Part shown: piece by piece, positions 1 through 6,390 of the stretch
Layout: each line of letters begins with the position of its first letter
Numbering within the stretch: the first letter of the stretch is position 1
Notes under the pieces: model-generated
Told to the model about the DNA's origin: nothing
Databases searched by the model: none
The model's input: the letters and a program-made list of their open reading frames with translations, nothing else
Assembly (NCBI GenBank): GCA_016200125.1
Contig: JACQFK010000198.1
Coordinates: 1 to 14,720, forward strand
Direction: 5' to 3'
Source: Planctomycetota bacterium
Lineage (GTDB): Bacteria; Planctomycetota; MHYJ01; JACPRB01
Length of the DNA stretch: 14,720 bases
Translations under genes and position numbers: made by a program

Positions 1-2
1 CG

Positions 3-335
3 CTGCACCTGCTGACCCGGGAGGCCTTCGCCCTCTACTTCCTCCGGCTCCGGCCCGGCGGGATTCTCGCGCTCCATCTGACCACGCGCCACCTCGACCT
101 GGGGCCGCAGGTCGCCGCGCAGGCCCGGGCCGCCGGAAAAACGTCGTGGGAGATCCGTTCGGCGGCGGACGAGAAGCGGGGGATCCTCGACGCGCGCTGG
201 ATCCTGCTCACGTCCGACCCGGAGCTGCTGGGCGGGCCGCGGCTCCGCAAGGCGGGGCGTGCGCCCGACCCCGGAGCATCGCCGCCCCGCCTCTGGACCG
301 ACGCCTACAGCAACCTGTTCCAGGTCCTGAGGTAG
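3..335 (+). CDS. Spermidine-synthase-like protein, C-terminal fragment (5' end outside window)
   Basis: An open frame enters from the left edge and ends at TAG 333-335, leaving 110 residues. It begins with LLTREAFALYFLRLRPGG, the late strand and helix of a Rossmann methyltransferase fold, followed by the strand GILALHLTTRHLDL. It ends with WTDAYSNLFQVLR, and the motif W-T-D-(D/A)-(Y/F)-S-N-L is characteristic of spermidine synthase-like proteins, especially the large versions with an N-terminal transporter-like membrane part. By family it would transfer an aminopropyl or related group, but many of these membrane-fused homologues have no proven substrate. The active-site and SAM-binding regions, and any membrane domain, lie outside the window, so activity cannot be judged. 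The family assignment rests on these two remembered motifs and is fairly firm. Confidence 0.75.
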   Translation: MHLLTREAFALYFLRLRPGGILALHLTTRHLDLGPQVAAQARAAGKTSWEIRSAADEKRGILDARWILLTSDPELLGGPRLRKAGRAPDPGASPPRLWTDAYSNLFQVLR

Positions 336-415
336 TCGCGCTTTCCCTCCCAATTCCGGCGCTCCGGGGTAGAATCACCCGGCGCCCGAGCTCCGGGCCC
401 TTTGGGAGGAACTCC

Positions 416-1234
416 ATGAAGCATCTGCCCGCCGCCCTTCTCTCTGCCGCCGCCCTGCTCCTCGGAGGCTGCTTTACCGACGAGACGGTCATGAAGGTCA
501 ACGCCGACGGAAGCGGCACCCTCGTCGTCACCACGCAGATGAAGACGACGTCGATCCAGAAAATGAAGGAGATGGCCAAGGCCTTCGGCGGCGACAACGC
601 CAAGGAGCCGGAGTTCTTCAGCGAAAAGGACGCCAAGGAGAAGGCCGCCAAGCTGGGCGAGGGCGTCGAGTTCGTCTCCTGCGAGCCCGTCAAGGGCAAG
701 GACTCCGAAGGCCAGAAGGTCACCTACTCGTTCAAGGACATCACCAAGCTGAAGCTCAACGAGATGTCGGATCCGCCGGGCGGCGGCGGGGCCGGCGGCT
801 TCAAGGCCCAGGCCAAGAAGAGCGACCCCATCACCTTCAAGTTCGCGAAGCTGGCCAACGGGAACAGCCTGATCACGGTCGTCAACCCCTCCAAGGAGCC
901 GAAGGCCGCGCCGGCGCCCGAGACGCCGGCGCCCCCGGGCGACGTCCCCGAGGAGCAGCTCGGCATGATGAAGGAGATGATGGGCGGCCTCAAGGTGAGC
1001 ATCCGGATCGACGTGGGGAAGCTCGTCAAGACCAACAGCCCTCACGCCAGCGGCTCGTCGGTGACCCTCATCGAGATGGACTTCGACAAGATCATCGCCG
1101 ACCTGCCGAAGTTCAAGAAGCTCGTCGCGGCCCCGCCGAAGTCGCCCGACGAGGCCAAGGCCCTGCTGAAGGACTTCCCCGGAGTCAAGGTCAACGTCGA
1201 GCCCGAGACGACGATCGAGTACTCGGGGAAGTAG
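416..1234 (+). CDS. Secreted lipoprotein of unknown function
   Basis: This is a 272-residue protein. The ATG at 416 is chosen because GGGAGGA lies at 403-409, six bases upstream, and because it opens a classic lipoprotein signal: a short hydrophobic run ending in the lipobox LLGGC with Cys19. Mature residues 20-42 (TDETVMKVNADGSGTL) resemble the 'V.v.aDGSGt' opening of small bacterial lipoproteins with an LppM-like beta domain; that similarity is from memory and weak. A Lys-rich helix spans 45-80, a Gly-rich turn 121-128, and a Pro/Ala linker 163-176. The rest is mixed strand and helix rich in Lys and Asp. A TAGAAT box at 370-375 could be a -10 element, but no good -35 is visible. The gene converges on the TRAP permease gene with only 12 bp between the stops. 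I do not recognise a function; being an envelope lipoprotein is the safe statement. Confidence 0.85.
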   Translation: MKHLPAALLSAAALLLGGCFTDETVMKVNADGSGTLVVTTQMKTTSIQKMKEMAKAFGGDNAKEPEFFSEKDAKEKAAKLGEGVEFVSCEPVKGKDSEGQKVTYSFKDITKLKLNEMSDPPGGGGAGGFKAQAKKSDPITFKFAKLANGNSLITVVNPSKEPKAAPAPETPAPPGDVPEEQLGMMKEMMGGLKVSIRIDVGKLVKTNSPHASGSSVTLIEMDFDKIIADLPKFKKLVAAPPKSPDEAKALLKDFPGVKVNVEPETTIEYSGK

Positions 1235-1246
1235 CTCGAGGCCGGC

Positions 1247-3052
1247 TCAGGGAGCCGCCGAGATGCCTGTGAGCCCGGGGGCGTAGGTGATCAGCAGGAC
1301 GGCGATCATCAGGAGCAGGAGAAAGGGCAGCGCGGCGCGGGCGACCTCGAGGACCGGCTTCTCGAAGCGGTAGGACGACAGGAACAGATTCATGCCGACC
1401 GGCGGCGTCAGGTATCCCAGCTCCAGGTTGGCGAGGAAGATGACGCCCAGGTGGAGGGGATGGACGTTGAAGGCCGCGGCGACGGGAAGGATGAGGGGGA
1501 CCACCACGGCGATCGCCGAGTAGATGTCCATCAGGCAGCCCACGACGAGCAGGAAGCCGTTCAGCGCGAGGAGGAACATGCCGCGCGAATGGATCCGCGC
1601 CTTCACGAAGCTCACGGCCTTCGCAGGAACTTCCGCGTCCACCAGGTAGTTCGTCAGTCCCATGGCGACGCCGAGGATGACGAACACGCCCCCGATCAGC
1701 GTGGCGCAGGAGGTCAGGATCCTCGGAAGATCGCGCCCGGGATGCAGATCGCGGTGGATCAGGGTCTCCACGATGACGGCGTAAAGGACGGTGATGGCGG
1801 AGGCCTGGATCAGCGTGCAGAAGCCGCCGAAGATGCAGACCAGGGCGACGACCGGAAGGAGCGCCTCCCACTTCGATCCCCACAGGGCTGCGCCGGCCTC
1901 CCGGAGGCTGAACTTCTGGCGCTCGACCTTGGAGCGGATGCCCTGCAAGGCGCCGTAGCCCAGCACGGCGGCGACGAGGAGCGTGCCCGGGATGGCCCCG
2001 GCGCGGAACAGATCCGGAATGGCCACGTGGGCCACGATCGCGTAGAGGATCACCGGAAGGCTGGGGGGGAACAGGAGCCCCAGCGATCCGGAGGCCGTGA
2101 GCAGGCCCATCGAGAACCGCTCCTTGTAGCCGCTCTGCACCAGGACCGGGTACAGCAGCCCTCCCAGGGCCAGGATCGTGACCCCGGACGCTCCGGTGAA
2201 CGTGGTGAAGAAGGAACAGACGAGGGTCGCGACGATGGCGAGGCCGCCCGGCATCCAGCCGAAGAGCGCCCGGAAGAGCCGCAGCAGCCGCTTGCTGGCC
2301 CCGCCCTCGGCCAGGATGAAGCCCGTGAGCGTGAAGAGCGGGAGGGTCGGGATCGACGGTGAAACCATGAGGGAGTAGGTCTGGACGGGGATCGACGCCG
2401 CCGGGGTCCCGTCGGAAAAGAACAGGAGGAGCGCGCTGCCGCCCATCGCGATGAACAGGGGCGCGCCCAGGAGCGTCGCCAGAACGATCAGGCCGATTCC
2501 GGGCCAGAGGAGCTGCGCGGCCTGCCCTTCCAGGGCGAATCCGACCAGCGCCGCCAACGGGAGGCCGAGCGCGGCGATCAGCCGGTCCTTCCAGGAGCCG
2601 GCCTGGACGATGAAGCGGATCGCCATGACTCCGAACGAGAACGGGAGGATCAGTTCCGCGATCCATACGGGAAGCCAGTCGGCGATCTCGGTCGGCGCGG
2701 TCATTTCGCTCTTCACGAACATCGCGCTCGCCCAGGCCAGACCCGCGGCGACGGCGACAGAGGCGACCGCCGCGAACACCCGGGCGATCCTCTGATACAG
2801 CGGCGGCAGGAGGTGGATGCCCGTCGCCAGGGTGAGATGCTTCTGCTCCCGCGAGGCGACCATCGCGCCCAGGAAGCCCACCCACAGGGTGAGGTGCTGG
2901 ACGTAGCTGACGGAGCCTTTGAAGCCGACGTTGAACCAGCCGAGGACGAGTTCGGCCACCGGAATCAGCGCCATCAGCAAGAGGGCGACGCCGGCGGCCC
3001 AGAGCTCCGTCTTGTTCCAGAACGCGGCGGTCTTCGCGAGCGCCGCCTTCAC
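1247..3052 (-). CDS. TRAP transporter fused permease (DctQ-DctM), TPAT type
   Basis: This 601-residue inner-membrane protein is the symporter of a TRAP system and uses an ion gradient to import a ligand delivered by the periplasmic binding protein. Residues about 15-150 form the small DctQ-type four-helix part. Residues about 160-595 form the large DctM part, with family hallmarks TFTGASGVTILALGGLLYP (284-302), SGSLGLLFPPSLPVILYA (321-338) and LELGYLTPPVGMNLFLSS (543-560). Fusion of the two subunits is known in many TRAP families. I chose the GTG at 3052-3050 over the ATG at 3085. The GTG overlaps the TGA of the binding-protein gene in a GTGA arrangement, has an AGGAAGG-like ribosome site upstream, and removes an implausible Gly/Gln/Arg leader. 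It is the last gene of the tatT-binding protein-permease operon and ends facing the lipoprotein gene. Confidence 0.92.
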   Translation of the reverse strand: MKAALAKTAAFWNKTELWAAGVALLLMALIPVAELVLGWFNVGFKGSVSYVQHLTLWVGFLGAMVASREQKHLTLATGIHLLPPLYQRIARVFAAVASVAVAAGLAWASAMFVKSEMTAPTEIADWLPVWIAELILPFSFGVMAIRFIVQAGSWKDRLIAALGLPLAALVGFALEGQAAQLLWPGIGLIVLATLLGAPLFIAMGGSALLLFFSDGTPAASIPVQTYSLMVSPSIPTLPLFTLTGFILAEGGASKRLLRLFRALFGWMPGGLAIVATLVCSFFTTFTGASGVTILALGGLLYPVLVQSGYKERFSMGLLTASGSLGLLFPPSLPVILYAIVAHVAIPDLFRAGAIPGTLLVAAVLGYGALQGIRSKVERQKFSLREAGAALWGSKWEALLPVVALVCIFGGFCTLIQASAITVLYAVIVETLIHRDLHPGRDLPRILTSCATLIGGVFVILGVAMGLTNYLVDAEVPAKAVSFVKARIHSRGMFLLALNGFLLVVGCLMDIYSAIAVVVPLILPVAAAFNVHPLHLGVIFLANLELGYLTPPVGMNLFLSSYRFEKPVLEVARAALPFLLLLMIAVLLITYAPGLTGISAAP

Positions 3053-4071
3053 TTGTCTTTGCCTTCCTTGGCCTTCGCCCTGCATTCGTCCCGCAGCTTC
3101 TCGATCTCCGCGACCAGCTCCGCGGGGTAGCTCTTGCCCATGAGCTTGGGCCAGGCGAGCCGCGCCTGCTTCTCCCAGACGGGGTAGACCTCCGGAGGCG
3201 CGTGATGCACGGTCAGCTTGTTGTCCTGCATCGTCTTGAGCGCCACCACGCTCTGCTTCCGCGTCTCGGTCCGGAACCGCTCCCCGGCGACGGCCGCGGA
3301 TTTCAGAAGCTTGGCCTTCAGGTCGTCCGGGAACTCATTCCACTTCGCCTCCGTGATGATCGTCGCCCCGATCAGGGGGGCCCAGTTCATGTCGCTCATC
3401 TCCTTCGCGTTCCGGAACCATTGGAACGTGAGCGCCGCCAGCGGGGTCGTCGCCAGGGCGTTGATCCGGCCGGCTTCCAGGGAGGCGTGGATCTCGGGGG
3501 GGATGAGGGAGACCGGATTGGCCCCGATGTCCTTCCAGGCGGCGAACTCCCCGTCGGCGCCGGCCCAGCAGAACAGCTTGGCCTTCTTGACGTCGTCGAC
3601 CGACAGAATCGGCGTCTGGCCGAAGAAGTGGGCCCAGCCCGCCTCTCCCCAGTTGAGCAGGATGAAGTGCTCCTTCTTGAGCATCGCCTCGAACTTCGGA
3701 CCGAGCTTGTCGCGGACATAGTCGAGCTCCTCATCGCTGCTCAGCAGCATCGGCAGCTGCAGCGCCATGAACTGGGGCGCGATGTCGGAGAGCCCCACCC
3801 CCGTCAGGGCGGCGGCGTGGGTCTGGCCCAGCCGCATCTTCTTGACCATCACGACCTCGTCGTCGCTGCTTCCCGCGAAGATCGGGAACCTCAGCTTTCC
3901 GTTCATGGCCTTCTTCCACTCCTCGGCCATGTCCTGGAGGATGACGTGCCAGGGGGAGTCCACCGGCGCAAGGGTCTGGAGCTTGACGATCTTGTCCTTC
4001 TTGTCGTCCTGGGCTCCCGCGGCGGTCGACAGCAGCCCGAGCGCGATCAGCGCCCCTGCGAAGCTCTTCAT
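3049..4071 (-). CDS. TRAP transporter periplasmic substrate-binding protein (DctP/TatP type)
   Basis: This 340-residue protein has a signal peptide (about 1-20, ending ...STAAGA) and the DctP-type two-lobe fold. It should capture the ligand in the periplasm and hand it to the fused permease. Family segments include KIVKLQTLAPVDSPWHV (27-43), LNWGEAGWAHFFG (139-151) and GANPVSLIPPEIHASLEAGRI (183-203). In classical carboxylate-binding members the segment 'DLKGLKIRVP' carries the ligand-clamping arginine. Here it reads DVKKAKLFCW (160-169), placing Phe167 at the arginine position. That matches the hydrophobic-ligand idea for TPAT systems. The ATG at 4071 is preferred: it overlaps the upstream tatT stop in an ATGA arrangement and opens the signal peptide. 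The longer frame to 4212 only adds Arg-rich readthrough of tatT. The 3' end overlaps the permease start by 4 bp. Confidence 0.92.
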   Translation of the reverse strand: MKSFAGALIALGLLSTAAGAQDDKKDKIVKLQTLAPVDSPWHVILQDMAEEWKKAMNGKLRFPIFAGSSDDEVVMVKKMRLGQTHAAALTGVGLSDIAPQFMALQLPMLLSSDEELDYVRDKLGPKFEAMLKKEHFILLNWGEAGWAHFFGQTPILSVDDVKKAKLFCWAGADGEFAAWKDIGANPVSLIPPEIHASLEAGRINALATTPLAALTFQWFRNAKEMSDMNWAPLIGATIITEAKWNEFPDDLKAKLLKSAAVAGERFRTETRKQSVVALKTMQDNKLTVHHAPPEVYPVWEKQARLAWPKLMGKSYPAELVAEIEKLRDECRAKAKEGKDK

Positions 4072-5003
4072 TTCTTCTTCTCCTCGGGTTCGGCATCCAG
4101 AAACAGGTCCGGAATCCTCGATTCCAGGAACTCGGCTCTTCGCCGGGACAGGACGTTCACCAGCCGCTGGGTGGGGACGCCGTCGGGATCGACGGCCTTC
4201 GCCGCCGCGCAAAGCGCCCGGAACTCCTTCAGGTTCTGCTCCTGGACGGAGACCGATTCCGCGAGCGCCAGCGGCACGCTGGCCCGCTTCCCCCCGCTCA
4301 GCTCCATCGCGCGCCGGTAATGTTCCCGCGCCCGCGCAGCGCTTCCTCCCATCGCCTCGGACCGGCTTCCCTCGTAGCTGATCATGAATTCGTGAGCGGC
4401 GCCGGATTGGAACTTCTCGTCCAGTTCCAGCACGCGCCCGACCAGCGCGCCCGCCAGGGGCAGATCGGCGACGAGCCCGAGGTCGTCCTTCCCCACCATC
4501 AGCGCCGCGCCCCAGGAGACCCCCGCCCAGTAGAGCAGCGCCGTGTCCTCGGCGTCGGTCTCCTTCAGCGTCCGCACCGGATCATCCCGCAGCTTCCGCG
4601 TGAAGTCCGGATGGGCGACCTCCAGACCCCGAAGGGCGAAGTCCCGTCCTCGAAGAAAGAGCTTCCGCGCCCGGACGCGCATCTCGCGCGCCTTCTTGAG
4701 GTCGATCGGCTCGATCTGCTCGGCGTCCAGGACGACGAAGGCGTAGGCGTACTGGGTGAACCCGCTCCCCGCCGCCAGGAGGAGCCCCCGGTGCTCGGGC
4801 AGTTCGGCCAGGATGCTTTCGTAGGTCTTCAGGCCGAAAGGGATCGCGCTGCGAACCAGCTCCGGATCCTCGTCGCTGGAGAAGACGGTCCCCGTGCCGC
4901 TCAGGGCGTCCGCAACGGAGTTGAGCGCCATCGTCTTGAGGGAGCATCCTCCCAAGACGAAGGCGGAAAGCAGCAATGCGACTTGGGCTCCCCTGCGAGT
5001 CAT
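4068..5003 (-). CDS. tatT: TatT-family TRAP-associated TPR lipoprotein
   Basis: This 311-residue lipoprotein has signal MTRRGAQVALLLSAFVLGGC with lipobox Cys20. It matches the TatT family (Pfam TAtT; T. pallidum Tp0956), which forms a pore-perforated trimer of cryptic TPR helices and binds the TRAP substrate-binding protein. Family signatures visible are DPELVRSAIPFGLKTYESIL (46-65), LLLAAGSGFTQYAYAFV (74-90), LLYWAGVSWGAALMV with KDD (156-174), HEFMISYEGSRSEAMGG (204-220) and the C-terminal RRRAEFLESRIPDLFLD (287-303). The ATG at 5003 is supported by a GGGGAGGA site at 5010-5017 with a 6-base spacer; the longer frame to 5081 would bury the lipoprotein signal. As first gene of the operon its 163-bp upstream gap should hold the promoter, but I see no convincing -35/-10 pair. 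The very charged tail EEKKK overlaps the next ATG. Confidence 0.9.
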   Translation of the reverse strand: MTRRGAQVALLLSAFVLGGCSLKTMALNSVADALSGTGTVFSSDEDPELVRSAIPFGLKTYESILAELPEHRGLLLAAGSGFTQYAYAFVVLDAEQIEPIDLKKAREMRVRARKLFLRGRDFALRGLEVAHPDFTRKLRDDPVRTLKETDAEDTALLYWAGVSWGAALMVGKDDLGLVADLPLAGALVGRVLELDEKFQSGAAHEFMISYEGSRSEAMGGSAARAREHYRRAMELSGGKRASVPLALAESVSVQEQNLKEFRALCAAAKAVDPDGVPTQRLVNVLSRRRAEFLESRIPDLFLDAEPEEKKK

Positions 5004-5009
5004 GCCTCG

Positions 5010-5017
5010 TCCTCCCC
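5010..5017 (-). promoter_or_regulatory. Ribosome-binding site fixing the tatT start
   Basis: On the minus strand GGGGAGGA ends six bases before the ATG at 5003-5001. It selects the lipoprotein start over the in-frame ATG 78 bases upstream. Confidence 0.7.
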
Positions 5018-5132
5018 GGAAACACCCGTCGATAGCCAGGCGGTTCTTACCGTACCCAGTCCGGCGCAATTCCCGTGCCACAAGGAACTGAACACGCTGC
5101 GAAGCTGCGTTGAGAAACCGGATGCCCAGTGG

Positions 5133-5166
5133 GCAGCGGCTCAGGACAAACCTGAGTCTCCGCTGC
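5133..5166 (-). terminator. Strong hairpin immediately after the DoxX stop codon
   Basis: Read on the minus strand directly after the TAG of the DoxX-like gene, GCAGCGG (5166-5160), a 3-nt bulge AGA, CTCAGG (5156-5151), loop TTTGT and CCTGAG (5145-5140) lead into CCGCTGC (5139-5133). This makes a 13-bp stem with one small bulge. No U-run follows, so it is not a canonical intrinsic terminator. It could end or protect the DoxX transcript, or act as an attenuator before tatT, because a second stem (5123-5135, TGCCC/GGGCA) shares bases with its 3' arm. Confidence 0.45.
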
Positions 5167-5598
5167 CTAGTTAGGGGGCCCCGCTGCCCCGTTTCGAGAG
5201 ATCGGAGGGGCGGATTGCGCCAGGAACGCGATCGCCGAAAGGGCGATCACCGCCGCGTTCAGGGAGACCGGATTGAAGGCCGCCCCGAGGTAGCGCGGCG
5301 CGTTCAGGGCCACCACGACCGTCGCCATCCCCATCAGCGGGACATTGGCCAGCATGAACCAGCGCAGGCGCCAGGTCGCGAGCAGCAGGACCGCGAACAG
5401 GATCTCGGCCCAGCCCGTCGCGACCACCACGGACGCCGCGGTCTCCGGCGCCAGGCCGCCGGCCGTCAGCAGCGCCAGCTCGTCCGGATGATGCAGGAGC
5501 AGCTTGGGGACGAGGCCGTGGTAGAACCAGATGAGCGCGACCGTCACTCGCGCCACCGCGTGGATCCGAGCGGGGACCGGGGATCGTTCTTCAGTCAT
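5167..5598 (-). CDS. DoxX-like small integral membrane protein
   Basis: This 143-residue protein has about four membrane segments: 15-34, 54-76, 78-98 and 112-129. The N-terminal pattern ARVTVALIWFYHGLVPKLL (16-34) followed by HPDELALL (37-44) matches the DoxX-like family (Pfam DoxX_3), whose members have no agreed biochemical role; related DoxX proteins are linked to thiosulfate or quinone chemistry in some organisms. The ATG at 5598 follows the CxxC-protein stop by 23 bases and has a GGAG about seven bases upstream. The in-frame extension to 5739 only reads through the neighbour in another frame. The tail after the last helix is Pro/Gly/Asn-rich. Tight spacing suggests co-transcription with the upstream CxxC gene, and a strong hairpin follows the stop. 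Confidence 0.8.
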   Translation of the reverse strand: MTEERSPVPARIHAVARVTVALIWFYHGLVPKLLLHHPDELALLTAGGLAPETAASVVVATGWAEILFAVLLLATWRLRWFMLANVPLMGMATVVVALNAPRYLGAAFNPVSLNAAVIALSAIAFLAQSAPPISRNGAAGPPN

Positions 5599-5621
5599 CG
5601 GCGGCTCCGACCGGGAGCGCC

Positions 5622-6317
5622 CTACTCGTAGACGAGGATGACGTCGTCCTTGGTGCCGTGGCAGCGGCTGCAGATCACGGTGAGGCCGATGCCGCCGCGA
5701 TTGACGTTGAGCGTGCCCTTCCCGTTGCAGGTGGAGCACTTCTTCGACTCTTCCTTCTTCTCGACCATCGAGGTTTTGCGGATGAACTCGCCCTCGACAT
5801 ACGCGACGCGCTCACCGGTCGAGGCCGTCGCCCACCACTGATCCTTGGTCTTGAGCGGCTTCCCCAGCGGGACGGGCTCTCCGGGAGGCGGCGGCTTGCG
5901 GCGCGTCAGGATGCTCGGGCCTCCGCCGACCAGGTCCGTGGTGTCGGCCACCGGCCTGCCCTTCACCTCGCTGTCCAGTCCGCCGTCCTGCCCTCCCAGG
6001 ACGACCCAGGAGCCGTCTCCAAAAGTCATCTTGTGGGATTTCTTCTCGCGCTTCTTCCAGGCGTCGCGGACTTCATCCGGAGTGATGCCCAGCTTTTCGG
6101 CGGACTCCGCGACGATCGTCTCCTCCAGCTTCGCCGCCTTGGCGACCGCCTCCTCGAACTTCACCTTGCTGCCGGTCGCCTGCGACACCTGGGCGGCCCA
6201 GCGGGCGCGGACCATGTCGCTGACCTTCACGACGAAGGGATCGGGCGGCGGCTCCTTGGGAGGCGGATCCTGGAGGGCGGCCAGCAGGAACGCCAGCGCC
6301 GCCGCGAGGGTCTTCAT
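5622..6317 (-). CDS. Secreted protein with a C-terminal CxxC...CxxC zinc-type domain
   Basis: This 231-residue protein begins with a short signal sequence (MKTLAAALAFLLAALQ) and a Pro-rich stretch (18-27). A charged helical part follows (about 30-97) containing ITPDEVRDAWKKREKK. A WVVLGG segment (104-109) and a Pro-rich linker (about 142-153) come next. Then WWATASTGERVAYVEGEFI (161-179) looks like a small beta unit. The C-terminus has CSTCNGKG (194-201) and CSRCHG (216-221), spaced like the CxxCxGxG zinc repeats of DnaJ. I read the two CxxC pairs as one zinc site. The second pair also fits CxxCH of c-type haem proteins, but the matching first pair makes zinc more likely. The start at 6317 has no Shine-Dalgarno; the bases before it read GATATAT. 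Function is unknown. It lies 73 bp after the RING-protein gene and 23 bp before the DoxX-like gene. Confidence 0.75.
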   Translation of the reverse strand: MKTLAAALAFLLAALQDPPPKEPPPDPFVVKVSDMVRARWAAQVSQATGSKVKFEEAVAKAAKLEETIVAESAEKLGITPDEVRDAWKKREKKSHKMTFGDGSWVVLGGQDGGLDSEVKGRPVADTTDLVGGGPSILTRRKPPPPGEPVPLGKPLKTKDQWWATASTGERVAYVEGEFIRKTSMVEKKEESKKCSTCNGKGTLNVNRGGIGLTVICSRCHGTKDDVILVYE

Positions 6318-6390
6318 ATATATCAGGACGCGCGCCGGGGCCGGGTCGCTTCAGGACTCTGCGCAATTCCGTGACTGCCACCCGCAAGTA

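Noticed and set aside
1191..2885. 564-codon minus-strand frame overlapping the TRAP permease
   Set aside because: It is a shifted frame of the permease gene, Arg/Pro/Gly-rich and without membrane segments or motifs. The permease frame carries all DctM hallmarks.
3053..3085. ATG at 3085 as start of the TRAP permease
   Set aside because: It adds an unlikely leader overlapping 37 bp of the binding-protein gene. The GTG at 3052 gives the same 4-bp overlap style seen at the tatT/binding-protein and small-protein/GT-C junctions.
5110..5631. Plus-strand frame of 173 codons over the DoxX gene
   Set aside because: It is antisense to a gene with clear DoxX-like helices, and its own product is Arg-rich with no motif.
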